A stretch of DNA of 64,000 nucleotides from Streptomyces sp. NBC_00708 (GTDB lineage Bacteria > Actinomycetota > Actinomycetes > Streptomycetales > Streptomycetaceae): contig CP108997.1 of NCBI GenBank assembly GCA_036226585.1, positions 2,108,001-2,172,000 of the forward strand, written 5' to 3'. Positions 25,968 to 35,023 of the stretch are shown piece after piece. The notes below the pieces were generated by a model. That model did not search any database. It was not told where the DNA came from and was given only the letters and a program-made list of their open reading frames with translations. The position numbers and the translations under genes are program-made. How positions within the stretch are numbered: the first letter of the stretch is position 1; each line of letters opens with the position of its first letter.

Positions 25968-25993
25968 CTGCGGTCCGGGCGATCGTCGGTGGC

Positions 25994-27466
25994 GTGAGTG
26001 AATCCTCTGTACGCACGACAACGGCACGCGCCACGGCCTCCCCGGTGGTGCGGCACGACCATCCCGGCCCGGTGCTCGGCAGGCTGGGCCTGTTCACCGT
26101 GCTGCTGGGCGCGGCCCTTCCCCTGATCGACTTCTTCATCGTCAACGTGGCCCTGCCCACCATCGACCACGACCTCGCCGCGGGCCCCGCCCTGCTGGAA
26201 CTGGTCGTCGCGGGCTACGGCCTCGCGTACGCCGTGCTGCTCGTCCTCGGCGGGCGGCTCGGCGACATGGCCGGCCGGCGCCGGCTCTTCCTGACGGGCA
26301 TGGCGGCCTTCGGGCTCACCTCGCTGGCCTGCGGGCTCGCCCCGAACGCCTGGTCCCTGGTCGGGGCGCGGGTGGCGCAGGGCGCCTCGGCCGCCCTGAT
26401 GCTGCCGCAGGTGCTCGCCACCATCCAGGCCGCCACCTCCGGGCACCGCAGGGCGCGGGCGATGAGCCTGTACGGGGCGACGGCCGGGCTCTCCATGGTC
26501 GCGGGCCAGATCCTGGGCGGGGCGCTGGTCGCCGCCGCCCCGCTGTCCTCGGTGTTCGGCGAGAGCGCGGGCTGGCGCTCGGTGTTCCTGGTCAACGTGC
26601 CCGTCGCGGCCGTCGGCCTGGTCCTGGCCGCGCGCGCGGTGCCGGAGACACGTGCCGACCGGCCCGCGCCCGTCGACGTACCGGGCACGCTGCTGCTCGC
26701 CGTGTCGCTGCTGACGCTGCTGGCCCCGCTCACGGAGGGGCGGGCGGCGGGCTGGCCGCTGTGGACCTGGGTGTCCCTCGCGCTGTTCCCGTTCGCAGCG
26801 GCGGCGTTCTACCGGGTGGAGCGGCGGGCGGACCGGCGCGGGCTGATCCCGCTGGTGCCGCCGAGTCTGCTGCGCCTGGAATCGCTGCGGCGCGGGCTTG
26901 CCCTGGTGGTGCCGTTCTCGGTGGGCTTCGGCGGTTTCATGTTCGTCATCGCGGTGGCGCTCCAGCAGGGCCTGGAGCTGGGCCCCGCGCAGTCCGGCCT
27001 GTCGATGGCCCCGATGGCGGTGGCCTTCTTCGCCGCGTCGCTGGCCGGGCCCCGGCTGGTACGGCGCTACGGCAGCCGGGTCGTCACGGCCGGCGGGCTG
27101 ATCCAGGCGGCCGGTGTGGCGGTGCTCGCGCTGACGGTGTGGCGCGGCTGGCCGGACCTGGGGATGGCGGGCCTGATGCCCGGAATGGCCGTCGCCGGTC
27201 TCGGCCAGGGCCTCCAGCTGCCGGTCATCTTCCGCATCATCCTGTCGGACGTGCCGCCGGAGCGGGCCGGGGTGGGCGGCGGGGTGATGACGACGACCCA
27301 GCAGGCGACGCTCACCCTGGGCGTGGCCACGCTCGGCTCGCTGTTCCTGGCGCTGGTGCCCGGTTCCGGGATGCGGGACGCCCTGGTGGTGACCCTGCTG
27401 GTCCAGCTGGCGGCGGTCGCCCTGACGACGACGCTGAGCCTGCGGCTGCCGCGCACGGTGGGGTGA
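25994..27466 (+). CDS. MFS transporter, DHA2 family
   Basis: A 490-residue transporter with about 14 membrane segments. LIDFFIVNVALPTIDHDL is the DHA2 helix-1 motif, GGRLGDMAGRRRLFLTG is motif A, and YGATAGLSMVAGQILGGALV is motif C. The N-terminal 35 residues are hydrophilic. The GTG at 25994 is the best start available, although the ribosome site is weak (GGTGG). It is divergent from the MmyB-type regulator with about 120 nt between them. Probably an efflux pump; the substrate is unknown. Confidence 0.87.
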   Translation: MSESSVRTTTARATASPVVRHDHPGPVLGRLGLFTVLLGAALPLIDFFIVNVALPTIDHDLAAGPALLELVVAGYGLAYAVLLVLGGRLGDMAGRRRLFLTGMAAFGLTSLACGLAPNAWSLVGARVAQGASAALMLPQVLATIQAATSGHRRARAMSLYGATAGLSMVAGQILGGALVAAAPLSSVFGESAGWRSVFLVNVPVAAVGLVLAARAVPETRADRPAPVDVPGTLLLAVSLLTLLAPLTEGRAAGWPLWTWVSLALFPFAAAAFYRVERRADRRGLIPLVPPSLLRLESLRRGLALVVPFSVGFGGFMFVIAVALQQGLELGPAQSGLSMAPMAVAFFAASLAGPRLVRRYGSRVVTAGGLIQAAGVAVLALTVWRGWPDLGMAGLMPGMAVAGLGQGLQLPVIFRIILSDVPPERAGVGGGVMTTTQQATLTLGVATLGSLFLALVPGSGMRDALVVTLLVQLAAVALTTTLSLRLPRTVG

Positions 27467-27482
27467 GGGGCAGACGGATACG

Positions 27483-27530
27483 ACGGGGCCCCGGCGGACG
27501 GACCTGGTGGTCCGTCCGCCGGGGCCCCGG
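27483..27530. terminator. 22-bp bidirectional terminator
   Basis: A 20-bp perfect core, 27485-27504 with 27509-27528, extended to about 22 bp by outer pairs, and a TGGT loop. It lies between convergent genes (the MFS stop at 27466 and the DUF6243 stop at 27546) and can serve both. Confidence 0.8.
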
Positions 27531-27545
27531 TGTGTGCGCGGGTGG

Positions 27546-27776
27546 TCAGCTCTGCGCCGGGGCCTCCGGGGCCTGCGCCTCGGCTTCGGCGTCCGCGGTG
27601 TCGGGCTGCTCGGTGCCGGCGGCCCGCTCCCGCATCTTGCGCAGCAGCTCCTGCTTCTGGTCGGCGGCCGTCCTGCGGTCGGCCTCGCGCTCGGTTCCGG
27701 CGCCCGGCGCCCCGGCGCGGGACAGCTTCTTGCGCTGTCCGCCGACGCCGAGAAGGTTGTTGCGGCTCTTGGCCAT
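27546..27776 (-). CDS. DUF6243 family small protein
   Basis: A 76-residue hydrophilic protein starting MAKSRNNLLGVGGQRKKLSR, the conserved opening of the actinobacterial DUF6243 family. A charged middle helix (READRRTAADQKQELLRKMRE) is followed by an acidic Ala/Glu/Pro-rich tail. It has no signal peptide or membrane segment. Function unknown. ATG at 27776 is preceded by GGGAGAACCCC. Confidence 0.8.
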   Translation of the reverse strand: MAKSRNNLLGVGGQRKKLSRAGAPGAGTEREADRRTAADQKQELLRKMRERAAGTEQPDTADAEAEAQAPEAPAQS

Positions 27777-27980
27777 GGGGTTCTCCCATTCCTGGTCTCA
27801 GTGAGGTCTGTCGCGACCTTGGATCGATCCGGGGGTGGCGGGCGGTCGGACCCGCCACGCACTCACTCGTAGATCTGGAAGAACGCATACATGCGTCAGA
27901 CCGTACCCATACCGGCCTCCGGCCTCACCCGGTTTTCCGCCGGCGGACGTGATTCCCCCGGCCCGGAGGGCCGTACGCAC

Positions 27981-28024
27981 GAGGCCCCCGGCATCCGCGC
28001 GGCATGCGCGGAAGCGGGGGCTTC
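27981..28024 (-). terminator. Two-stem terminator after glyS
   Basis: The outer stem GAGGCCCCCG (27981-27990) pairs with CGGGGGCTTC (28015-28024), allowing one G-U. An inner stem CCGCGC / GCGCGG lies inside. It starts about 19 nt beyond the glyS stop. Confidence 0.6.
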
Positions 28025-28042
28025 GTCCGGCGGGTGCGGCCG

Positions 28043-29425
28043 TCAGCAGCCGATCAGGCGGGTGGCGAGGTAGCCCTGGATCTGGTCCAGGGAGACGCGC
28101 TCCTGCTTCATCGTGTCGCGCTCGCGGACGGTGACCGCGTTGTCGTCGAGGGTGTCGAAGTCGACGGTGACGCAGAACGGCGTGCCGATCTCGTCCTGGC
28201 GGCGGTAGCGGCGGCCGATGGCGCCCGCGTCGTCGAACTCGATGTTCCAGTTCTGCCGCAGGTCGGTGGCGAGGCCCTTGGCCTTCGGCGAGAGCTGCGG
28301 GTTGCGGGACAGCGGGAGGACGGCGACCTTGACCGGCGCCAGGCGGGGGTCGAGACGCATCACGGCGCGCTTCTCCATGACGCCCTTGGCGTTCGGCGCC
28401 TCGTCCTCGTTGTAGGCGTCGAGGAGGAAGGCCAGCATCGCGCGGCCGACACCGGCCGCGGGCTCGATGACGTACGGGGTGTAGCGCTCGCTCTTCTCCT
28501 GGTCGAAGAAGGACAGGTCCGTGCCCGAGGCCTTGGAGTGGGCCGTGAGGTCGTAGTCGGTGCGGTTGGCGACGCCCTCCAGCTCGCCCCACTCGCTGCC
28601 GCCGAAGCGGAAGCGGTACTCGATGTCAGCGGTGCGCTTCGAGTAGTGGGAGAGCTTCTCCTGCGGGTGCTCGAACCACCGCATGTTCTCCTCGCGCATG
28701 CCGAGACCGGTGTACCAGTTCCAGCGCTGCTCCATCCAGTACTCCTGCCACTGCTCGTCCTCGCCCGGCTTGACGAAGAACTCCATCTCCATCTGCTCGA
28801 ACTCGCGCGTGCGGAAGATGAAGTTGCCCGGAGTGATCTCGTTGCGGAAGGACTTGCCCATCTGCGCGATGCCGAACGGGGGCTTCTTGCGCGAGGTGGT
28901 CTGCACCTGGCCGAAGTTGGTGAAGATGCCCTGGGCGGTCTCGGGGCGCAGGTAGGCGACCGAGCCGGAGTCCTGGGTCGGGCCGAGGTGCGTGGAGAGC
29001 AGGCCGGAGAACTGCTTGGGCTCGGTGAACGTGCCCTTGTTGCCGCAGTTCGGGCAGTTGAGGTCGGCCAGGCCGTTGGCCGGCGCCTTGCCGTGCTTCT
29101 CCTCGTACGCCTCCTCCAGGTGGTCCGCGCGGTAGCGCTTGTGACAGGAGGTGCACTCGGTCAGCGGGTCGGAGAACGTGGCGACGTGGCCGGAGGCCAC
29201 CCACACCTCGGGGGCCAGGATGACCGACGAGTCGATACCGACCACGTCCTCGCGGGAGGTGACCATGTAGCGCCACCACTGGCGCTTCAGGTTCTCCTTG
29301 AGTTCGACGCCCAGCGGCCCGTAGTCCCAGGCGGCCTTCTGACCACCGTAGATCTCGCTGCAGGGGTAGACGAAGCCACGGCGCTTGCTCAGGCTGACGA
29401 TGGTGTCGATCTTGTCGGCGGCCAC
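28043..29425 (-). CDS. glyS: Glycyl-tRNA synthetase
   Basis: A 460-residue class II dimeric (alpha2, eukaryote/archaea-like) glycyl-tRNA synthetase. The N-terminus is [22 protein letters not shown], motif 1 precedes the catalytic core, and motif 2 is [24 protein letters not shown] small zinc module has CTSCHKRYR and CPNCGNKG. The anticodon-binding domain is at the C-terminus ([25 protein letters not shown]). GTG at 29425 gives [16 protein letters not shown] with AAGAGAG upstream. It is divergent from znuA. Confidence 0.96.
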   Translation of the reverse strand: MAADKIDTIVSLSKRRGFVYPCSEIYGGQKAAWDYGPLGVELKENLKRQWWRYMVTSREDVVGIDSSVILAPEVWVASGHVATFSDPLTECTSCHKRYRADHLEEAYEEKHGKAPANGLADLNCPNCGNKGTFTEPKQFSGLLSTHLGPTQDSGSVAYLRPETAQGIFTNFGQVQTTSRKKPPFGIAQMGKSFRNEITPGNFIFRTREFEQMEMEFFVKPGEDEQWQEYWMEQRWNWYTGLGMREENMRWFEHPQEKLSHYSKRTADIEYRFRFGGSEWGELEGVANRTDYDLTAHSKASGTDLSFFDQEKSERYTPYVIEPAAGVGRAMLAFLLDAYNEDEAPNAKGVMEKRAVMRLDPRLAPVKVAVLPLSRNPQLSPKAKGLATDLRQNWNIEFDDAGAIGRRYRRQDEIGTPFCVTVDFDTLDDNAVTVRERDTMKQERVSLDQIQGYLATRLIGC

Positions 29426-29531
29426 GGTGCTCTCTTCATTACGACGGAACGGGCGGGCGAATGGCCCAGATTACCGGCGGCCACTCCCCTTCGATCAAAT
29501 CGGTATCGGTCCCGGCCGCCAACCCCGCTTG

Positions 29532-29561
29532 TTGACAATCGTTTCCACTTTTGTTGAAAAT
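29532..29561 (+). promoter_or_regulatory. znuA promoter, possibly giving a leaderless mRNA
   Basis: TTGACA (29532-29537) and GAAAAT (29556-29561) are 18 nt apart. Transcription would begin about at 29568-29569, which is the ATG of znuA. No ribosome site precedes that ATG. Inference from spacing only. Confidence 0.45.
29533..29547 (+). promoter_or_regulatory. Zur box 1 (weaker)
   Basis: TGACAATCGTTTCCA matches 11 of 15 positions of the Zur consensus as I know it (TGAAAATGATTTTCA). It overlaps the -35 element of znuA. Confidence 0.5.
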
Positions 29562-29569
29562 GACTGTCA
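29555..29569 (+). promoter_or_regulatory. Zur box 2 (stronger)
   Basis: TGAAAATGACTGTCA matches 13 of 15 positions of the actinobacterial Zur consensus, overlaps the -10 and touches the znuA start. Repression by Zur, encoded three genes downstream, is strongly suggested. Confidence 0.7.
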
Positions 29570-30522
29570 TGAACGTACGCCGCCTCATACCCACGGCCGC
29601 CATCACCGGCGCGGTCGCCCTCGGCCTCACCGCCCTCACCGCCTGCTCGTCGTCCGACGCCTCCGGCCACAGGAGCGGCGACCGGCTGGATGTGGTGGCG
29701 TCCTTCTATCCGATGCAGTTCCTGGCCGAGCGCATAGGCGGCGACCACGTCTCGGTCTCCACGCTCACCAAGCCGGGCGTGGAACCCCACGACCTGGAGC
29801 TCAGCCCCCGGCAGACCGGCGCCCTCACCGACGCCGACTTCATCCTCTACCTCAAGGGCATCCAGCCCGCCGTCGACGACGCGATCAAGCAGTCCGGCGC
29901 CTCCCACACCCTCGACGTCACCACGCTGACCACGCTGGAGGACCACGGCACGGAGGCCGGCGGCGAGGAGCACGGCCACGAGCACGAGGGCGAGGAGGCC
30001 GGCGCCGACCCGCACATCTGGCTGGACCCGGTGAAGTACACCGAGGTCGCCAAGGGTGTCGGCAAGTCCCTGGAGAAGACCGACCCGGACCACGCCGCGG
30101 ACTACCGCAAGAACACCGCCACGCTGGTCAAGGAGCTGGGCGCGCTCGACACCGCGTACCGGACCGGGCTGAAGAACACCGCGACGAAGACGTTCATCAC
30201 CACGCACTCCGCCTTCGGCTACCTGGCCGAGCGCTACGGCCTCACCCAGGAGGGCATCGCCGGCATCGACCCCGAGGCCGAGCCCAGCCCCGCCCGCATC
30301 AGCGCCCTGCACTCCATCGCGGAGAAGAAGAAGGTCACCACCGTCTTCTTCGAGACGCTCGCCAGCGACAGGACCGCGAAGACCGTCGCCCGGGACACCG
30401 GACTGCGCACCGACGTCCTGGACCCGCTGGAGGGAATCACCAAGGCCTCCAAGGGCGATGACTACATCGAGGTCATGAAGTCCAACCTCGCCGCCCTGCG
30501 CACGGCACTCGGCGCGAAGTGA
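29569..30522 (+). CDS. znuA: Zinc ABC transporter substrate-binding lipoprotein
   Basis: A 317-residue ZnuA-type protein that captures Zn2+ outside the membrane. It has a lipoprotein signal with lipobox LTAC (lipidated C26). Ligand histidines include H74 (EPHDLEL) and H149 (DPHIWLD). Between them is a His/Glu-rich loop (about residues 126-149, EEHGHEHEGEEAGADPH) typical of zinc rather than manganese binders. ATG at 29569 chosen; ATG at 29560 and TTG at 29551 are also in frame. First gene of znuA-znuC-znuB-zur, with a GTGA overlap to znuC. Confidence 0.94.
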   Translation: MNVRRLIPTAAITGAVALGLTALTACSSSDASGHRSGDRLDVVASFYPMQFLAERIGGDHVSVSTLTKPGVEPHDLELSPRQTGALTDADFILYLKGIQPAVDDAIKQSGASHTLDVTTLTTLEDHGTEAGGEEHGHEHEGEEAGADPHIWLDPVKYTEVAKGVGKSLEKTDPDHAADYRKNTATLVKELGALDTAYRTGLKNTATKTFITTHSAFGYLAERYGLTQEGIAGIDPEAEPSPARISALHSIAEKKKVTTVFFETLASDRTAKTVARDTGLRTDVLDPLEGITKASKGDDYIEVMKSNLAALRTALGAK

Positions 30523-31361
30523 GCGACGACCCCACCGCACCCATCGGCCCGCACCGCGCAGCAGTACCGGAGGCGCTCATGCCCGAGCCCCAGCACCCCG
30601 ACCGCGAACCCGTGATCGTCGTCCGCGACGCCGTCGCCAGCCTCGGAGCACGTCCCGTGCTGCGCGGTGTCGACCTGACCGTGCACCGCGGCGAGGTCGT
30701 CGCCCTGCTCGGCGCCAACGGCTCCGGCAAGTCCACCGCCGTCCGCTCCGTCATCGGCCAGGTCCCGCTGACCGGCGGCACCGTGGAACTCTTCGGCACC
30801 CCGCTGCGCCGCTTCCGCGACTGGGCCCGGGTCGGTTACGTACCGCAGCGCACCACGGCGGCCGGCGGGGTGCCCGCCACGATCCGCGAGGTCGTCGCCT
30901 CCGGGCGGCTCTCCCGCACCCGGCTGGGCCTCCCCCGCAGGGCCGACCGCGCCGCCGTCGACCGCGCCATCGAGCTCGTCGGCCTCGCCGACCGGGCCAA
31001 GGACTCGGTGAACGCCCTCTCCGGCGGCCAGCACCAGCGCGTGCTGATCGCCCGCGCGCTCGCCGCCGAACCCGAACTCCTGATCATGGACGAGCCGATG
31101 GCGGGCGTCGACCTGGCCAGCCAGGAGATCCTCGCCGCCACCCTGCGCGAACAGGTCGCCGCCGGCACCACCGTGCTCCTCGTCCTGCACGAGCTGGGCC
31201 CGCTGGAGCCCCTGATCGACCGGGCGGTCGTGCTGCGCGACGGCTGCGTCCTGCACGACGGGCCGCCCCCGAAGGCCGTCGGGCAGCACGCCCTGCCCGG
31301 CCACGACCACGTACACCCCCACGCGGCTTCCGAGCCCGTCCGGACGGGACTGCTGAGCTGA
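30519..31361 (+). CDS. znuC: Zinc ABC transporter ATP-binding protein
   Basis: A 280-residue ABC ATPase powering zinc import through ZnuB. Walker A is GANGSGKST, the Q-loop region is VGYVPQRT, the signature is LSGGQHQR, Walker B is LLIMDEPMAG and the H-loop is LVLHELG. The N-terminus has an extra hydrophilic 30 residues. The C-terminus ends with a His cluster (GQHALPGHDHVHPHAA) that could bind metal. Its GTG start overlaps the znuA stop by 4 nt. A second in-frame ATG at 30579 (MPEPQHPDRE) is an alternative start. Confidence 0.93.
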   Translation: MSDDPTAPIGPHRAAVPEALMPEPQHPDREPVIVVRDAVASLGARPVLRGVDLTVHRGEVVALLGANGSGKSTAVRSVIGQVPLTGGTVELFGTPLRRFRDWARVGYVPQRTTAAGGVPATIREVVASGRLSRTRLGLPRRADRAAVDRAIELVGLADRAKDSVNALSGGQHQRVLIARALAAEPELLIMDEPMAGVDLASQEILAATLREQVAAGTTVLLVLHELGPLEPLIDRAVVLRDGCVLHDGPPPKAVGQHALPGHDHVHPHAASEPVRTGLLS

Positions 31362-31363
31362 CC

Positions 31364-32257
31364 ATGGAATTCCTCACCCCTCGCTTCATGCAGCGGGCCC
31401 TGCTCGCCGCCGTGCTGGTCGGCGTCATCGCGCCCGCCGTCGGCATCTACCTGGTGCAGCGCCGGCAGGCCCTGATGGGCGACGGGATCGGCCACATCGC
31501 GATGACCGGTGTCGGCCTCGGCTTCCTGCTCTCCACCAGCCCGGTCTGGATGGCCACCGCCGTCGCCGTCGCGGGCGCGGTCGTCATGGAGCTGATCCGC
31601 TGGTACGGCCGCACCCGCGGCGACATCGCGCTGGCCATGCTCTTCTACGGCGGCATGGCGGGCGGTGTGCTGCTGATCAACCTCTCCGACACCGGCTCGA
31701 ACGCCAACCTCACCTCGTACCTCTTCGGCTCGCTGTCCACGGTCTCCTCCGAGGACATCACCGCGATCTCGCTGCTCGCCGCGTTCGTGCTGCTGGTGAC
31801 GGTCGGGCTGCGGCGGCAGCTGTTCGCCGTCAGCCAGGACGAGGAGTTCGCCCGGGTGACCGGTCTGCCGGTGCGCGTGCTGAACCTGCTGGTCGCGGTC
31901 ACCGCCGCGGTCACCGTCACCGTCGCGATGCGGGTCGTCGGGCTGCTGCTGGTCAGCGCCCTGATGGTGGTCCCGGTCGCCGCCGCGCAGCAGATCACCC
32001 GGTCCTTCAAGGTGACGTTCGTGCTCTCCGTCGTCATCGGCGTCGGCGTCACCCTGTCCGGCACCATCACCTCGTACTACCAGGACGTCCCGCCCGGCGC
32101 GACGATCGTGCTGCTGGCCATCGGGGTCTTCGTCGCCCTGACCGTGCTCGCCGCCCCGCTGGCCCGCCGCCGGGCCCGGCGCGGCGAGACCGCGGCGGAG
32201 CGGTGCACCCTGGAAGTACCGGCGGCCCGCCCGGCGGCGGACGACGTCCGCGTCTGA
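31364..32257 (+). CDS. znuB: Zinc ABC transporter permease
   Basis: A 297-residue integral membrane permease of the ABC-3 family with about 8-9 hydrophobic segments. The start MEFLTPRFMQRALLAAVLVG, the cytoplasmic loop RRQALMGDGIGHIAMTGVGLGF (the ZnuC-contact segment) and MRVVGLLLVSALMVVPVAAA are family landmarks. Only 2 nt separate it from znuC. The C-terminus is a short basic tail. Confidence 0.94.
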   Translation: MEFLTPRFMQRALLAAVLVGVIAPAVGIYLVQRRQALMGDGIGHIAMTGVGLGFLLSTSPVWMATAVAVAGAVVMELIRWYGRTRGDIALAMLFYGGMAGGVLLINLSDTGSNANLTSYLFGSLSTVSSEDITAISLLAAFVLLVTVGLRRQLFAVSQDEEFARVTGLPVRVLNLLVAVTAAVTVTVAMRVVGLLLVSALMVVPVAAAQQITRSFKVTFVLSVVIGVGVTLSGTITSYYQDVPPGATIVLLAIGVFVALTVLAAPLARRRARRGETAAERCTLEVPAARPAADDVRV

Positions 32258-32322
32258 CCCCGCGGGGGGAGCGGGCTGGCACAATGGCCCGACAGATGTA
32301 CGGGCGACACGAGGAGGCTCCT

Positions 32323-32757
32323 GTGGCGACGGCGCCGATCAGTGGAACGAACGCGGCTCCGGTCCGCGGCCGGTCGACCCGGCAGCGGGCGGCCGTGGCG
32401 GCGGCGCTCGACGAGGTGGACGAGTTCCGCAGCGCCCAGGAGCTGCACGACGTCCTCAAGCACCGCGGGGACTCGGTCGGCCTCACGACCGTCTACCGCA
32501 CCCTGCAGTCCCTCGCCGACGCCGGCGAGGTGGACGTCCTGCGCACCACGGAGGGCGAGTCCGTCTACCGGCGCTGCTCGACCGGCGAGCACCACCACCA
32601 TCTGGTCTGCCGCATGTGCGGCAAGGCGGTCGAGGTCGAGGGCCCCGTGGTCGAGCAGTGGGCGGAGACCATCGCCACACAGCACGGCTTCGTCAACGTG
32701 GCGCACACGGTCGAGGTCTTCGGCACCTGCGCGGACTGCGCGGGCGGCGAGAAGTAG
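32323..32757 (+). CDS. zur: Zinc uptake regulator Zur (Fur family)
   Basis: A 144-residue Fur-family repressor. The N-terminal winged helix includes EFRSAQELHDVLKHRGDSVGLTTVYRTLQSL. The dimerisation domain has a His-rich sensor segment (H90-H93) next to C96-x-x-C99. A second structural-zinc pair is C136-x-x-C139. Genomic position behind znuACB identifies it as Zur rather than FurA or Nur. GTG at 32323 has GAGGAG upstream; an ATG at 32284 would add 13 residues. It is expected to repress znuA through the boxes at 29533-29569. Confidence 0.93.
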   Translation: MATAPISGTNAAPVRGRSTRQRAAVAAALDEVDEFRSAQELHDVLKHRGDSVGLTTVYRTLQSLADAGEVDVLRTTEGESVYRRCSTGEHHHHLVCRMCGKAVEVEGPVVEQWAETIATQHGFVNVAHTVEVFGTCADCAGGEK

Positions 32758-32758
32758 A

Positions 32759-32784
32759 CCGGACCGGGGCGGCTCCCGCTCCGG
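32759..32784. terminator. Hairpin after zur
   Basis: The outer stem CCGGA (32759-32763) with TCCGG (32780-32784) and an inner CGGG/CCCG pairing. It lies between the convergent zur and YcxB-like genes. Confidence 0.45.
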
Positions 32785-32788
32785 CCGT

Positions 32789-33319
32789 TCAGACCTTCGT
32801 CAGGTTCCGGCCGAAGATCTCGCGCATGCGGTCCACATCGGACCCGTCCCGGGCGCCCCGCTTGGCTATCACGGTCACCCCGGTGGCGTTCCGGTCGTCG
32901 CTGAACATCACGAACAGGTCCGCCGTCTCCACGTACCGCGGCTGCGCCCGCCATGTGACGACCGCGCTCGTGCTGTCCGTGTCGACGGCGACGCCGGACT
33001 CCTCGACCCGCACCCGGAACTCGCCCTGCTGCCGTACGAACCGGAACAGCTGGCGCGCCATCAGCCACGGGCCGAGGAACAGCAGCGGGCCGCAGATCAG
33101 CAGCGCCGCCAGCAGCGGCACCGGCACATCGCCGCCGTTCGCCACGGACAGCGAGGTGGCCACGACGCCACATCCCGTCGCGGTCACTCCCAGAAGCCGC
33201 TGCCGCCGGCCCGAGGCGCTGACCCGGTTGCGGGCGCGGAGCGCCGTCGTGTAGTCCCGCAGCTCCGGGCGGTATCTGAGTTCGACCGCTCCGTGCACGG
33301 CACCCTGCTGTTCGTTCAT
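32789..33319 (-). CDS. YcxB-like membrane protein
   Basis: A 176-residue protein with the plan of YcxB-like/PH-type membrane proteins. The N-terminal soluble segment has AVELRYRPELRDYTTALRARNR. Two adjacent membrane spans (about residues 42-60 and 66-88) follow, and then a C-terminal domain (EFRVRVEESGVAVDTDSTSAVVTWRAQPRYVETADLFVMF). Function unknown. ATG at 33319 (MNEQQGAVHG) is preferred to one 9 nt upstream. It lies between zur (convergent) and uppS (same strand, 49 nt away). Confidence 0.75.
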   Translation of the reverse strand: MNEQQGAVHGAVELRYRPELRDYTTALRARNRVSASGRRQRLLGVTATGCGVVATSLSVANGGDVPVPLLAALLICGPLLFLGPWLMARQLFRFVRQQGEFRVRVEESGVAVDTDSTSAVVTWRAQPRYVETADLFVMFSDDRNATGVTVIAKRGARDGSDVDRMREIFGRNLTKV

Positions 33320-33368
33320 GGCCCCCACCTGATGTGTGTGAAAGAGCCGTGATCGTACCGGCGGGGGT

Positions 33369-34196
33369 TCAGGCCCGGGGATCCGTTTTCGCCGCGATCT
33401 CCTCGGCGCCGCCGAACCGGCGGTCGCGCTGGGCGAACTCCAGGCAGGCCCGCCACAGGTCCCGGCGGTCGAAGTCGGGCCACAGCACGTCCTGGAAGAC
33501 CATCTCGGCGTACGCGCTCTGCCAGATCAGGTAGTTCGAGGTGCGCTGCTCGCCGCTGGGGCGCACGAACAGGTCCACGTCCGGCATGTCCGGGTAGTAG
33601 ATGTACTTCGCGAACGTCTTCTCGTTGACCTTCGAGGGGTCGAGCCGCCCGGCGGCGACGTCCTGCGCGATCCGCTGCGCGGCGTCCGCGATCTCGGCCC
33701 GGCCGCCGTAGTTGACGCAGAAGTACAGCGTCATCTTGTCGTTGTCCTTGGTCTGCTCCTGGGCGACCTGGAGCTCCTGGACGACCGACTTCCACAGCTT
33801 GGGCATGCGGCCCACCCAGCGGATGCGGATGCCCAGCTCGTCCATCTCGTCACGGCGGCGGCGGATGACGTCCCGGTTGAAGTTCATCAGGAACTTCACC
33901 TCCTCCGGGGACCGCTTCCAGTTCTCCGTCGAGAAGGCGTACAGCGAGAGGTTCTTGACGCCCATCTCGATGCAGCCCTTGAGCACGTCCATGACGACGC
34001 CCTCGCCGACCTTGTGCCCCTCGGTGCGCGGCAGGCCCCGTTCCTTGGCCCAGCGGCCGTTGCCGTCCATCACGATGGCGACGTGCTTGGGCACGAGCTC
34101 CCCGGGGATCTTCGGAGGCACGGCACCGGACGGGTGCGGCTCCGGGGTCTTGTGGTCGCGCCGGTTACGGCCGCCGAGCATCCCGCGTACTGCCAT
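33369..34196 (-). CDS. uppS: Isoprenyl transferase (undecaprenyl diphosphate synthase)
   Basis: A 275-residue cis-prenyltransferase that makes the C55 carrier lipid for peptidoglycan and wall polymers. The catalytic Asp lies in [21 protein letters not shown] near residue 43. [16 protein letters not shown] and the C-terminal [22 protein letters not shown] (substrate Arg and Ser) follow. It sits 21 nt downstream of recO, as in other actinobacteria. A second cis-prenyltransferase elsewhere in the genome cannot be excluded. Confidence 0.95.
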   Translation of the reverse strand: MAVRGMLGGRNRRDHKTPEPHPSGAVPPKIPGELVPKHVAIVMDGNGRWAKERGLPRTEGHKVGEGVVMDVLKGCIEMGVKNLSLYAFSTENWKRSPEEVKFLMNFNRDVIRRRRDEMDELGIRIRWVGRMPKLWKSVVQELQVAQEQTKDNDKMTLYFCVNYGGRAEIADAAQRIAQDVAAGRLDPSKVNEKTFAKYIYYPDMPDVDLFVRPSGEQRTSNYLIWQSAYAEMVFQDVLWPDFDRRDLWRACLEFAQRDRRFGGAEEIAAKTDPRA

Positions 34197-34217
34197 GAGC
34201 TTCTCAGTCTCCCTGTG

Positions 34218-34964
34218 TCACTTCTCTACGTACCGCAGTGAACGCAGCCCGCGCTCCAGATGCCAGTGCAGATAGGCGGACACCAGCCCGCTCCCCTCCC
34301 TGACATGACGCGCCTCGCACGCGTCCGCCGTCTCCCAGTCGCCGCTGAGCAGGGCGCTCAGCAGGACCACGGCCTCAGCCGAGGGTACGACGCTGCCGGG
34401 CACCCGGCAGTCGCCGCATACGACGCCGCCCGCCGCCACGGAGAAGAAACGGTTCGGACCAGGCAGTCCGCAGCGCGCGCAGTCGTCGAAGCTGGGGGCG
34501 TAGCCGTTGACGGCGAGGGACCTCAGCAGGAATGCGTCCAGAATCAGATGCGGCTCGTGCTCGCCCCGGGCCAGCGTGCGCAGCCCGCCCACCAGCAGCA
34601 GGTACTGCTGGACCGCGGGTTCGCCCTCGTGGTCGGTGAAGCGCTCGGCGGTCTCCAGCATCGCGGTGCCGGCGGTGTAGCGCCCGTAGTCCGTGACGAT
34701 CCCGCCGCCGTACGGGGCGATCGTCTCGCTCTGCGTGCACAGCGGCAGCCCCCGCCCGACCAGTTCGCTGCCGCGCGCGAAGAACTGCACGTCCACGTGG
34801 GAGAACGGCTCAAGGCGGGCCCCGAACTTGGACTTGGTGCGGCGCACCCCGCGCGCGACGGCCCGCACCCGGCCGTGGCCCCGGGTCAGTATCGTGATGA
34901 TCCGGTCGGCCTCGCCCAGTTTCTGCGTGCGCAGCACCACGCCGTCGTCCCGGAACAAGCTCAT
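34218..34964 (-). CDS. recO: DNA repair protein RecO
   Basis: A 248-residue recombination mediator of the RecFOR pathway that loads RecA on SSB-coated DNA. The N-terminal OB fold begins LFRDDGVVLRTQKLGEADRIIT, with LTRGHGRVRAVARGVRRTKSKFGARLEPF after it. The zinc site is CARCGLPGPNRFFSVAAGG followed by VVCGDCR. The C-terminal helices end SLRYVEK. ATG at 34964 has only a weak ribosome site. Same-strand partner of uppS. Confidence 0.95.
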   Translation of the reverse strand: MSLFRDDGVVLRTQKLGEADRIITILTRGHGRVRAVARGVRRTKSKFGARLEPFSHVDVQFFARGSELVGRGLPLCTQSETIAPYGGGIVTDYGRYTAGTAMLETAERFTDHEGEPAVQQYLLLVGGLRTLARGEHEPHLILDAFLLRSLAVNGYAPSFDDCARCGLPGPNRFFSVAAGGVVCGDCRVPGSVVPSAEAVVLLSALLSGDWETADACEARHVREGSGLVSAYLHWHLERGLRSLRYVEK

Positions 34965-35023
34965 GCGTCCATTGTCCGGTACGCCACCGACACCCGGGGC
35001 CCGCCCCCGGAAAGCCGGTCCGG

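Noticed and set aside
29551..29568. Upstream TTG/ATG starts of znuA
   Set aside because: They lie inside the Zur box and predicted promoter. The lipoprotein signal is complete from 29569.
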